Program-made: the position numbers and the translations under genes | Notes under the pieces: generated by a model | What the model saw: the letters and a program-made list of their open reading frames with translations, nothing else | Databases searched by the model: none | Told to the model about the DNA's origin: nothing | Shown here: positions 8,381 through 16,043 of the stretch, one piece after another | How the letters are laid out: each line of letters begins with the position of its first letter | How positions within the stretch are numbered: the first letter of the stretch is position 1 | NCBI RefSeq assembly: GCF_050753345.1 | Contig: NZ_JBLZFX010000006.1 | Location: 50,205 to 114,204 of the forward strand | Reading direction: 5' to 3' | DNA length: 64,000 bases | Source: Alkalinema pantanalense | GTDB lineage: Bacteria; Cyanobacteriota; Cyanobacteriia; Leptolyngbyales; Leptolyngbyaceae

Positions 8381-9787
8381 ATGGCGAACAGGGAGCACTT
8401 GGCAATCCTGAAGCAGGGAGTAAAAGATTGGAATGAGTGGAGGAAAGCTAACCCAGGTGTGAAGCCTGATCTCCGTAACGCCGATCTCAGTATGACTGAC
8501 CTCAGTGATGCCGACCTCAGCGATGCCAACCTTCATAGGGCCATCTTAATAGGAGCTAATCTTGTTGCCAGTGATTTTCGAGGGGCAGAATTACAAGACG
8601 CAGTATTAATCGAAGCAAAATTTAGAACTAAGTTTAGTAGAGCCTCCTTTATTGATGCTTCCTTAGTTGGGGCAGATTTTCATGGTTCTGATCTTAGAGA
8701 TGTTGAGTTTGGCAACGCATATCTGTTCTCTGCTAACTTAAGCCGTTGTAGTCTAAGGGGAACTGACTTAAGTTACGCAAATCTTAACAAGGCTAACTTA
8801 AGTAGAGCTGATCTTGCAGATTCAAACCTTACAGAGCTTCAAGCATTAGGGACTGACTTTAGTAACTCAACGCTTACTGGAGCCTGTATTCAGGACTGGA
8901 ATATCAACATTGATACTAATTTGAATGATGTTACCTGTGATTATGTCTACTTACGGGAAAATCAGCAAGAACGTCGTCCCAGTGATCCCAACAGGAACTT
9001 TGCTCCCGGTGAATTCGCAGCTCTCTTCCAAAAGGTAATAGAGACCGTAGACCTCATCTTTGCAGACGGCATTGACTGGAAAGCATTCTTCCAGTCTTTC
9101 CAGGAGCTCCAAGCACAATATGCAGACCAGGAGTTATCCATTCAAGCCATTGAGAAGAAGGCTGCTGGTGCTTTTGTCATTCGATTAGAGACACCTGCTG
9201 TTGATGTAGATAAGGCAGCTCTTGAAAGTGCTGCCAAAGAGAAGTATCAGGCACAATTGAAACTGTTAGAAGTCCAATATCGCACTCAGCTCCATGCAAA
9301 AGACATTGAGATTGAGAGCTACAGGCGCGAAAGTGCCAACATGATAGAGATTACCAAGCTGCTTGCAAGTAGACCAATTAATATGGAGGCAAATTCCGTG
9401 TCCACTAGCCAATCATCATCGGGTGACACTTACATTAAAGCCACTAACTATGCACCCCATGGAATCGCTAGTGGGGGCACCTTTAATGACTACTCTCAGA
9501 CCATCAACAACAACCTGGATGAGATTGGGCAATTAATCCGCACCTTGCGATCTCAGGCAGAGCAGTTCCCACAGGATGCCAAGATTAGTGTAGAGGTGCA
9601 TCTAGGAGACCTGGCAGATGACCTCAAGCAACCTGAAAAGCGTGACCCTAACCGCATTAAGGTCAGATTAATGGCACTACTCGCGATCGCAGTGCAATTA
9701 GGGGGTGCAATTGCCACTGCTACTGATTTCAGCAACAATGTGATGGAGTTAGGGAAGAAGTTTGGTGTTGAGCTAGTGCAACCGTAA
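8381..9787 (+). CDS. Pentapeptide-repeat protein with coiled coil and C-terminal hydrophobic domain
   Basis: A 468-residue protein. Residues 1-30 form a short N-terminal helix region (HLAILKQGVKDWNEWRK). Residues ~30-175 are A(D/N)LXX pentapeptide repeats, a right-handed quadrilateral beta helix. Next come a conserved segment (FAPGEFAALFQKVIETVDL; DGIDWKAFFQSF), a coiled coil (about 280-335), a low-complexity linker, and a C-terminal segment with one hydrophobic stretch (LMALLAIAVQLGGAIATAT). I know this architecture from cyanobacterial accessory proteins, but no function is established. A perfect AAGGAGG (8364-8370) lies 10 nt before the ATG. HIP1 words are sparse here, unlike the neighbours, which hints at transfer. 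Confidence 0.88.
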   Translation: MANREHLAILKQGVKDWNEWRKANPGVKPDLRNADLSMTDLSDADLSDANLHRAILIGANLVASDFRGAELQDAVLIEAKFRTKFSRASFIDASLVGADFHGSDLRDVEFGNAYLFSANLSRCSLRGTDLSYANLNKANLSRADLADSNLTELQALGTDFSNSTLTGACIQDWNINIDTNLNDVTCDYVYLRENQQERRPSDPNRNFAPGEFAALFQKVIETVDLIFADGIDWKAFFQSFQELQAQYADQELSIQAIEKKAAGAFVIRLETPAVDVDKAALESAAKEKYQAQLKLLEVQYRTQLHAKDIEIESYRRESANMIEITKLLASRPINMEANSVSTSQSSSGDTYIKATNYAPHGIASGGTFNDYSQTINNNLDEIGQLIRTLRSQAEQFPQDAKISVEVHLGDLADDLKQPEKRDPNRIKVRLMALLAIAVQLGGAIATATDFSNNVMELGKKFGVELVQP

Positions 9788-9833
9788 AGCCCTCAATAAT
9801 CTTCATCCCCTTATCTAAATTGAAGTGCCCAAA

Positions 9834-10292
9834 TTACCTTTCGATCGGTTGCTTTTGAGTCTCTAGCCATTGATCGCAAGCTGCTTGATTCCCTCTAAAA
9901 GAATCTAAAGTTGGAGTGATTCGGTGGGCTTCCTTAGACCATTCCATCTGCGGATCCAAAGGTCTGTATGCACAATAGCAAATGCATACAGCATCAAATC
10001 CACCCTCCTCAGGCAAGGGCTGCTCCGTTAAATACTCAGATACTCGAACAACCTCCCATCCACTATCCCTGAAGCGATCTCGATTCTCTGGGACGGTTTC
10101 AGTTAGTCGATAGCCAACTTCTGGCGAAGGCTTATTACTACAATCATAATGCTCTGCAATTGTGGTCACTAAAGAGGGCACTGAGTTCGCATTTGCCACT
10201 CGATAAAATGATTCTCCGAGCTTTGTACCAGTCTGTTGGCGATACCTCTGGATTTCCCCTCGATCGGCCTTGAAGATAATCAACTTACGCAT
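9834..10292 (-). CDS. Hypothetical protein, second gene of a small pair
   Basis: A 152-residue protein that I do not recognise. It begins MRKLIIFKADRGEIQRYR and has a mixed alpha/beta composition, two Cys in CICYC, and no signal peptide or membrane helix. The start at 10292 is chosen because AAGGAGG lies 6 nt upstream; the longer frame starting at 10376 has no such site. The ATG follows the stop of the upstream small gene by one base, so translation is probably coupled. Confidence 0.65.
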   Translation of the reverse strand: MRKLIIFKADRGEIQRYRQQTGTKLGESFYRVANANSVPSLVTTIAEHYDCSNKPSPEVGYRLTETVPENRDRFRDSGWEVVRVSEYLTEQPLPEEGGFDAVCICYCAYRPLDPQMEWSKEAHRITPTLDSFRGNQAACDQWLETQKQPIER

Positions 10293-10293
10293 T

Positions 10294-10515
10294 TCAATCC
10301 TCCTTGGAATCATCACTTTGAGTTCTGTCCATACGGGATTGCGGAAATTCGCAATAACCATCAAAGACGCAATCAACGCTCAAGATATCGCTAGATGTTG
10401 GCTCTACACGATTCAAACTCCAACTGTGACGATCTGCCATCTCTTCACAGCACTCTTCATCCGCTGCGGCATGACGAGTTTCATCTCTGTCCTCGTCGTA
10501 TCTGGGTTTTGGCAT
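10294..10515 (-). CDS. Hypothetical small acidic protein
   Basis: A 73-residue reading frame, acidic and polar, with Cys pairs (EECCEE and DCVFDGYC). It is not a family I recognise. Support is positional: its TGA is followed by one base and then the ATG of the 9834-10292 gene, and the strong ribosome-binding site of that gene lies inside its last codons. Its own start has AAGG only about 2 nt upstream, which is poor. It could be non-coding leader instead. Confidence 0.4.
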   Translation of the reverse strand: MPKPRYDEDRDETRHAAADEECCEEMADRHSWSLNRVEPTSSDILSVDCVFDGYCEFPQSRMDRTQSDDSKED

Positions 10516-10654
10516 ACCTTAACAGCTCTTATTTTTTTCATGCAGAGACAAACAGGAAAGACTACTTTGATGAGAATCTAAATCAAACCTGTCTTCATCC
10601 ACTTTAAAGGATTGTACCTCTACGCCACTGTGTATACCCTCTGCATTCTAGCCA

Positions 10655-12124
10655 TTAATCCTTGAGGGTGCTGACGGTTAAAAGCTGTGGGGGCGTGGCA
10701 TCGGGAGGATAGAGGAAATCCACCTCAACCAAACGCCGATCGCCGGCTGGTAACTTCAGGGTCACTAACGGCGAACCCTGTTGGCCGCGCCGCTGCACTA
10801 GGTGGACAAATTTCGTCTGTTTCACTCCTGCATCATCCTGGTATTGCACCCGCACCGTCCCTCGGAAGAAAATCTTCGGCTCCGGCGGATTGAAAAAGAG
10901 CGCTTCCTGTTTACTACGATCGTGCTTAATCGGCGTTTCAAACAGCAAGGCCACTTTCTGGGCTTGGCGCGTGTTGTTGTGTAACGGCAGGGTCAGACTG
11001 TACTGAATACCATAGTTGCCATTGGCCAGATAGGCCGTATCGGGATAGCGCACTAGCATTTTGGCGCTTTGAATTTGTCCAGTGCCAAAGGTACCTCGCG
11101 GTAGGGTACTAATGCCATAGGAAAAAGCCGTGCCAGGACGGGGAATCGTTAAGCGATCGCTCTTGGGAGAATCCGTTAACTTGGCCTGCCATTGAGACCC
11201 TTGGGCAACGCCAGCCACCCGACCATAGATCACCCGTTCCCGTCGTTCCGTCGGCGGCGTGGGAGGCAAATCCCTTGGTCCTGCCAAATTAGCCGTTAAC
11301 GCAAACTGTTCCCATTCCGCCTGGGTGGGAATGCGCTCCGTTCCATCCAAATTGCGCGGTGCATACATCGCGAGAGAGGCCAAATACACCGGGCCACTAC
11401 TGCGTAGCCGAATCATCGTCGATCGACCATTGGACGTTGGCGTCACTAGGCCAGCGGGAATCGGTAAATTCATCAACATGCGACTTTCCCCCGGTGGAAT
11501 CACCATCCAAGTGGGTAAGCTGCCTTGGCGACGACCGCGCAGAATGTCACTCATCACCCGACTACCGGGGCCAGAAAACACCGTCCCGATCGGATCTTCT
11601 TGGTAATCTGGCAAATCAACAAATAAGGCATCGGGGCGGGTCAGATAGCTCGCGGCCTGCAAGACTTCGATCGTGACCGCTTGGGTCCCCGGATTTTGCA
11701 CCAAAATGCCTTGAAAGAGCGATCGAATCTGGCTGGGTGTACTGGCTCGGCTAATGTGGTGGGAAAAGATGTCGAACCGTCCATTAAAGGCATAGTTCAG
11801 ATGGGCTTTGGGAAACAACTTGCCCTCTGGCGGTAAGGTCGAAAGAAGAACCCCTTCATCCAAAACCATTTCTGGGCTATTACTGTTGAAAACAGGCACC
11901 TCGTCTAGTTGCCCCGGCAATGTCCGAATTTCTTGAACCTGGAGAATCTCTTGACGCGGTAGACTTTCCTGGGGGGCAATGTCTTCCTGGGGAGGCAAGA
12001 CAAAAACCGGAGGAATCGGCCTTTTCGGCGGTTCTGGCACCTGAATCGGTGGACTGGTTGGCACAGGGGTCGGAACCGTCGGAATAGGTAGAGCTTGGGC
12101 GAAGGGAAATAAGGGAAAAATCAT
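10655..12124 (-). CDS. DUF3370 family protein
   Basis: A 489-residue protein of the cyanobacterial DUF3370 family; function unknown. A short hydrophobic N-terminus (MIFPLFPFAQALP) is followed by a Pro-rich linker (TVPTPVPTSPPIQVPEPPK) and then the family domain from about residue 70 (EIRTLPGQLDEVPVFNSN; LNYAFNGRFDIFSHH; IPPGESRMLMNLPIP). The composition suggests an exported beta-rich protein. ATG 12124 is preferred to an upstream TTG at 12175 because family members begin just before the hydrophobic segment. It has no clear operon partner. Confidence 0.85.
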   Translation of the reverse strand: MIFPLFPFAQALPIPTVPTPVPTSPPIQVPEPPKRPIPPVFVLPPQEDIAPQESLPRQEILQVQEIRTLPGQLDEVPVFNSNSPEMVLDEGVLLSTLPPEGKLFPKAHLNYAFNGRFDIFSHHISRASTPSQIRSLFQGILVQNPGTQAVTIEVLQAASYLTRPDALFVDLPDYQEDPIGTVFSGPGSRVMSDILRGRRQGSLPTWMVIPPGESRMLMNLPIPAGLVTPTSNGRSTMIRLRSSGPVYLASLAMYAPRNLDGTERIPTQAEWEQFALTANLAGPRDLPPTPPTERRERVIYGRVAGVAQGSQWQAKLTDSPKSDRLTIPRPGTAFSYGISTLPRGTFGTGQIQSAKMLVRYPDTAYLANGNYGIQYSLTLPLHNNTRQAQKVALLFETPIKHDRSKQEALFFNPPEPKIFFRGTVRVQYQDDAGVKQTKFVHLVQRRGQQGSPLVTLKLPAGDRRLVEVDFLYPPDATPPQLLTVSTLKD

Positions 12125-12253
12125 CAGACTCAAACCAGACTCATCCAATCTCAGGACTTCGGTAACATCAGACAACGGTTATCAACATCAGGCAAGTATC
12201 ATCAAAAATTGTGATTACAAGTGGCTTGTTAAATGGTTTGATAGGGGTTTTGA

Positions 12254-13084
12254 ATGGGATGTTTAGTTTCCGAGCCAGATATTATCCTTACTAATCAAAA
12301 CACTATGCAGGCAAGAAATCCGACAAAAATGTCAGAAAATCCGCTGCAATCTCTGCCAAAGGGGTGGATAAGATCGTCCCAATGGGCAGCGATCGCCTAT
12401 TGTATCAGCCTAGTGATCCCTCTTCAGTCTGCCCAAGCGGAAGCATTTTGTGACGGTAAGTATCGAGATGGCACTTTGAATGGCAAGCACACTTGCAATT
12501 TCCCCAGTGGCAACCGCTACCAAGGGGAGTTTCGGGATGGGCAACGGCAGGGGCAAGGTACCTTTACTTACGCTGATGGAACCCGCTGCGAAGGCGAGTT
12601 TCGCAAGAATTTTCTGAATGGCAAAGCAAACTGCCAGTACCCTAACGGCAATCGTTATGAAGGGATGTTTGTCAACAATCAGCGGCAAGGGCGCGGCACC
12701 TTCATCTATGCCAATGGCACCCGCTGCGAAGGCCAATTCCAAAATGATGCACTGAACGGGGCTGGGGTTTGCATCTTTCCCAGTGGGAGCCGCTATGAAG
12801 GATTATTTGACAATAACCTACGCCAAGGCAATGGCTCCTTCATCTATCCCGATGGAACGCGCTGTGAGGGATTTTTTCAGAATGGCACGATCGTTGGGAT
12901 TGCTATCTGTACGTTAGCCAACGGCGATCGCTATGAAGGGGAAATGCGCAATAACCAATGGAACGGGCAAGGCACCTATACCTTTGCCAATGGGCAACAG
13001 GTCGTTGGGCGCTGGCGCAATGGGCAGTTTTTAGGCGAGCAGCCAAGTCGTAGACCGCCGAACACCCCTGGATTTATTCGATAA
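12254..13084 (+). CDS. Exported MORN-repeat protein with regularly spaced cysteines
   Basis: A 276-residue protein with about eight MORN repeats (consensus Y.G.F.NG..NG.G) from about residue 67 to the end. A signal peptide fits if translation starts at the internal ATG 12329 (MSENPLQ, cut after QSAQA); the upstream ATG 12254 has AGGGG 7 nt ahead and is kept as the annotated start. The repeats come in pairs of about 46 residues, each with a Cys in RCEG and another Cys 16-17 residues later. Its end overlaps the convergent MEKHLA gene by 11 nt. MORN proteins bind membranes or act as scaffolds; the role here is unknown. Confidence 0.85.
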   Translation: MGCLVSEPDIILTNQNTMQARNPTKMSENPLQSLPKGWIRSSQWAAIAYCISLVIPLQSAQAEAFCDGKYRDGTLNGKHTCNFPSGNRYQGEFRDGQRQGQGTFTYADGTRCEGEFRKNFLNGKANCQYPNGNRYEGMFVNNQRQGRGTFIYANGTRCEGQFQNDALNGAGVCIFPSGSRYEGLFDNNLRQGNGSFIYPDGTRCEGFFQNGTIVGIAICTLANGDRYEGEMRNNQWNGQGTYTFANGQQVVGRWRNGQFLGEQPSRRPPNTPGFIR

Positions 13085-13562
13085 ACGTCCATTGGTCAAA
13101 GGTAGCAGCCTGTCCACAGGGTTCGCCTTGCTCATCCACAACGCCCCACAAAATCACATTGTCAATCCAAAAGCGGCGGCCTGTGCGGGAAGTTCTAATC
13201 CCTCGGTAGTTGCTGACATACCCTTTCAGTTTTGCTTCTGCGAGAAGCTGTTCCCGATCGATGTGTTCACTGGGTTCAACGGACTTGCGTGACGGCAATT
13301 GGGTAAAGCTTTCCCAGTCAAATTCCCAAAGGTTCAACGCCTGCTGATTCCCGTAATTAAAAATTGGATCGGCTTCGGTGCCATGGGACACCACGACAAA
13401 GGGAGCCTCAAAGAGAGCTTGGGCGATCGTGTCTGGACTGCCTTGATTGACTAACAGCGATCGTCCAACCTGTTGTTCAAAGCTGTTGAGTAACCGCTGC
13501 ACATGGCGCAGAATTTCTGGGGATTGCCAAGGTGCAGGATCGATCGTTGAAACTACAGTCAT
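13074..13562 (-). CDS. MEKHLA domain protein
   Basis: A 162-residue protein that is essentially one MEKHLA domain, a PAS-related fold also found in plant HD-ZIP III factors. Visible signatures are VVVSHGTEADPIFNYGNQQAL, LWEFDWESFTQLPSRKSVEP, YRGIRTSRTGRRFWI and the closing GQAATFDQW. It may bind a small molecule; function unknown. Its ATG overlaps the stop of the DUF393 gene (ATGA), so the two are translationally coupled. Confidence 0.9.
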   Translation of the reverse strand: MTVVSTIDPAPWQSPEILRHVQRLLNSFEQQVGRSLLVNQGSPDTIAQALFEAPFVVVSHGTEADPIFNYGNQQALNLWEFDWESFTQLPSRKSVEPSEHIDREQLLAEAKLKGYVSNYRGIRTSRTGRRFWIDNVILWGVVDEQGEPCGQAATFDQWTFIE

Positions 13563-14029
13563 TGCAAAGAAGACGGGGAGTCCGCAAAATAACGTTCACA
13601 GCTATTATCACAGGCTGGATAGCGCGATCGATAGGTCTGCTGCCGTCGCCCAAACCAGTCGTAACGATGATCGCGAATCTGTAAATAAGCCCGATCGCCT
13701 AACCCTTTCATGCCCGGTATGCCCCGGTAGGCCGCTACAAAGATTGCGCCCAAGGGTAACAGACGACCAATCTCCTCCGCTGCCGCACTGCCCTGCCAGC
13801 GCTGGTTCAGATCAATTGGGTGGATCAGAATCATCCCCTGCTCACAATCTGCGGGGGCAACGCCATAGGTAGCGAGTCCCTCGGAATCCTGCATGGGGAT
13901 GTACTGGAACTGTTGGCCCCGATCGAGGGTTTCTAGCAGTTGCACCAAGTTGGAGCAGAGGTTGCAGTTGCCGTCGTAGACGACGGTGTACCGCAGGGTG
14001 GGAGCGCGATCGATGTTCGCAGGCTTCAC
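13559..14029 (-). CDS. DUF393 (DCC family) thiol-disulfide oxidoreductase-like protein
   Basis: A 156-residue protein with the family signature YDGNCNLCSNLVQLLE (CxxC at about residues 22-25), thioredoxin-like in outline. The end has WFGRRQQTYR and a Cys in PACDNSCERYF. It probably handles thiol redox chemistry, with the substrate unknown. The start is GTG at 14029, 9 nt after the vipp1 stop, with AGGA upstream. It sits between vipp1 and the MEKHLA gene in a tight three-gene unit. Confidence 0.88.
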   Translation of the reverse strand: MKPANIDRAPTLRYTVVYDGNCNLCSNLVQLLETLDRGQQFQYIPMQDSEGLATYGVAPADCEQGMILIHPIDLNQRWQGSAAAEEIGRLLPLGAIFVAAYRGIPGMKGLGDRAYLQIRDHRYDWFGRRQQTYRSRYPACDNSCERYFADSPSSLQ

Positions 14030-14038
14030 AGGATAATC

Positions 14039-14833
14039 CTAAAGTTGATCCAATTGGGTTTTCAGCGCTTCCAACTCAGCATCGATCGCCTTATCTTGGG
14101 GAGCAGCCTTTGCACCAGGTACCGGAGCGCCTGCGGTAGCTTGTTGAGGGAGTTGCTGTTGGGTCTGGGCAGAGGTACCGCCGAGTAACTGGGCTTTCAT
14201 CGCTTCCAGTTCCAAATCTACATCGCCGGATTCCAGAGATAAAAATTGAGCTTCTAGGTTCGCTCCAGCCAGTTCTGCTGCGGCTTGGGAACGGGCTTCC
14301 ATTTGAAGCACCTTATCTTCCATGCGCTCAAAGGCTGCCATGGCAGAACCTGTGCTCATGCTGTTAACGGTGGATTGCAGTTGCTCGTTGGCTTTGGCTG
14401 CCGCCGCCCGAGCCTTGAGCATGTCTTTCTTGGTTTTCGCTTCGGAAATTTTGCCTTCTAGGGCGATCAAATTCCGCTTCAGGGCATCGACCTGGGTAGC
14501 TTGCTGTGACAGTTGCTGACTCAGGGTTGTGGCCGCTTCCGTGAAGGATTTTTTGCGCATCAGGGCTTCCCGAGCCAAGTTTTCGTCGCCCTTTTGGAGT
14601 GCGAGTTGAGCCCGCTGTTGCCAAGTGTCGGATTCCCGTTGATTGTTGGCAACCTGCTGTTCCGTGCGCTTTTGGGTGGCGATCGCGGAAGCCACCGCCT
14701 GCTTCATGTTAACCAAGTCCTCCTGCATATCCATGAGAGCTTGATCCAAGATTTTTTCAGGATCCTCAGCCTTACTGACGGCATCATTCAGATTGGCACG
14801 AACAAGGCGGCTCACACGATCGAACAGTCCCAT
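14039..14833 (-). CDS. vipp1: Vipp1/IM30 (PspA family membrane-remodelling protein)
   Basis: A 264-residue ESCRT-III-like protein that builds rings and rods on thylakoid and plasma membranes. It begins MGLFDRVSRLVRANLNDAVS with the amphipathic helix 0, then long charged coiled-coil helices (about 25-210). The presence of a C-terminal extension beyond PspA length (DAELEALKTQLDQL after an AQP-rich linker) supports Vipp1 rather than PspA. It is the first gene of a tight unit with DUF393 and MEKHLA proteins. Confidence 0.9.
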   Translation of the reverse strand: MGLFDRVSRLVRANLNDAVSKAEDPEKILDQALMDMQEDLVNMKQAVASAIATQKRTEQQVANNQRESDTWQQRAQLALQKGDENLAREALMRKKSFTEAATTLSQQLSQQATQVDALKRNLIALEGKISEAKTKKDMLKARAAAAKANEQLQSTVNSMSTGSAMAAFERMEDKVLQMEARSQAAAELAGANLEAQFLSLESGDVDLELEAMKAQLLGGTSAQTQQQLPQQATAGAPVPGAKAAPQDKAIDAELEALKTQLDQL

Positions 14834-15065
14834 AATGCTTCCTTGTAAATTAGCTGTTAAGTTGGACGTTGATTGACAAAATTTGAATAGCTTCCTTTCC
14901 AGTCTAGGAAGTTCCGCGAAAAATCGGTACTCCTCTATTCAATTTCCGAGGACGGATTTCCGAGAACTTTATAGGGCGATCGCCGAATCGGTTATGCGTT
15001 GCCCTCTTGGTACCCCCCGATTAAGCACAGATCTGTGGATAGCAAAGTTCATACTGACAGATTTC

Positions 15066-16010
15066 ATGCCCCATCCTTCTGAGCCCAATCCAGGCAATAC
15101 CAACCACAATCAGAATTTCAAAGAATTGATTTCGACTTTTTTCTTAGAATTCTTGGAACTTTTTGTCCCAGAGCTTGCAGAAGCAGTTGATCCTGAGTCC
15201 ATCAGATTTCTGCCCCAAGAGTATTTTGCGGACTTGGTAGGCGGCGACGAAAAAATTATTGATCTGCTGGTAGAAGTCAAGTTGGCCGGAGAAGACACCA
15301 CATTTCTATGCCATATCGAAGCACAGTCTTATCGCGATTCTCAAATCGCTCGCAGGATGTTCTATTACCTAGCACGACTGCATCAGAACTACGTGAAGAA
15401 TATTTACCCGATCGTTATTTTTTCCTTCGATTATCCCTATCGCGCAGAGAGTAATCTCTTTGAGATTGAATTTCCTCATTTGAAAGTCCTGGAATTTCGT
15501 TTTCAAGCCATTCAACTGAATCAACTGAACTGGCGAGATTATCTCGATCGTCCTAACCCAGTTGCAGCAGCCTTGATGGCAAAAATGAAAATCGCTAAAC
15601 GCGATCGCCCCCAAGTCAAAGCCGAATGTTTGCGGCTTTTAGTGACCTTGAAACTTGACCCCGCCAAAACACGGTTAATCTCAAAATTTGTCGATACCTA
15701 TCTGCGCTTGAATATCCAGGAAGAACAGAGGTTTCAAGCAGAAATTGATAGACTGGGCATAGCCGAAAAGGAGGCAATTATGCAGCTGACAACCAGTTGG
15801 GAAGAAAAAGGCATTGAAAAAGGCATTGAAAAAGAACGGCGATCGTTAATTTCTCTTCTTTTAAACCAAAAACTTGGACAACTACCTCCCCCGCTACAAG
15901 ATCGCCTTGCCTCTCTTTCGCTGGATCAGTTAGCAGCCCTAGCAACTTCCTTGCTCAATTTCAACTCACTGGATGACTTAACGACTTGGCTAGACCAGCA
16001 CCCTGTCTGA
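15066..16010 (+). CDS. Rpn-family recombination-promoting nuclease (PD-(D/E)XK type)
   Basis: A 314-residue protein of the Rpn/PDDEXK transposase-like family. The N-terminal nuclease region has FKELISTFFLEFLELFVPEL, the metal-binding set around DLLVEVK and HIEAQSYRD, and the fixed RMFYYLARLHQ. The C-terminus has a helical tail with GIEKGIEKERR and a DUF4351-like LLNQKLGQLPPPLQDRL ending. Met 15066 is taken as the start because the preceding 61 codons do not look like family sequence. Such genes are mobile and often found in many copies in cyanobacteria. Confidence 0.88.
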   Translation: MPHPSEPNPGNTNHNQNFKELISTFFLEFLELFVPELAEAVDPESIRFLPQEYFADLVGGDEKIIDLLVEVKLAGEDTTFLCHIEAQSYRDSQIARRMFYYLARLHQNYVKNIYPIVIFSFDYPYRAESNLFEIEFPHLKVLEFRFQAIQLNQLNWRDYLDRPNPVAAALMAKMKIAKRDRPQVKAECLRLLVTLKLDPAKTRLISKFVDTYLRLNIQEEQRFQAEIDRLGIAEKEAIMQLTTSWEEKGIEKGIEKERRSLISLLLNQKLGQLPPPLQDRLASLSLDQLAALATSLLNFNSLDDLTTWLDQHPV

Positions 16011-16043
16011 CCGTCACCCATTGAGCCGTTTTTGACTTTTTCC

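Noticed and set aside
10270..10581. Plus-strand frame of 103 residues antisense to the small gene pair
   Set aside because: No ribosome-binding site or motif; the minus-strand pair has better coupling signals, though confidence in it is limited.
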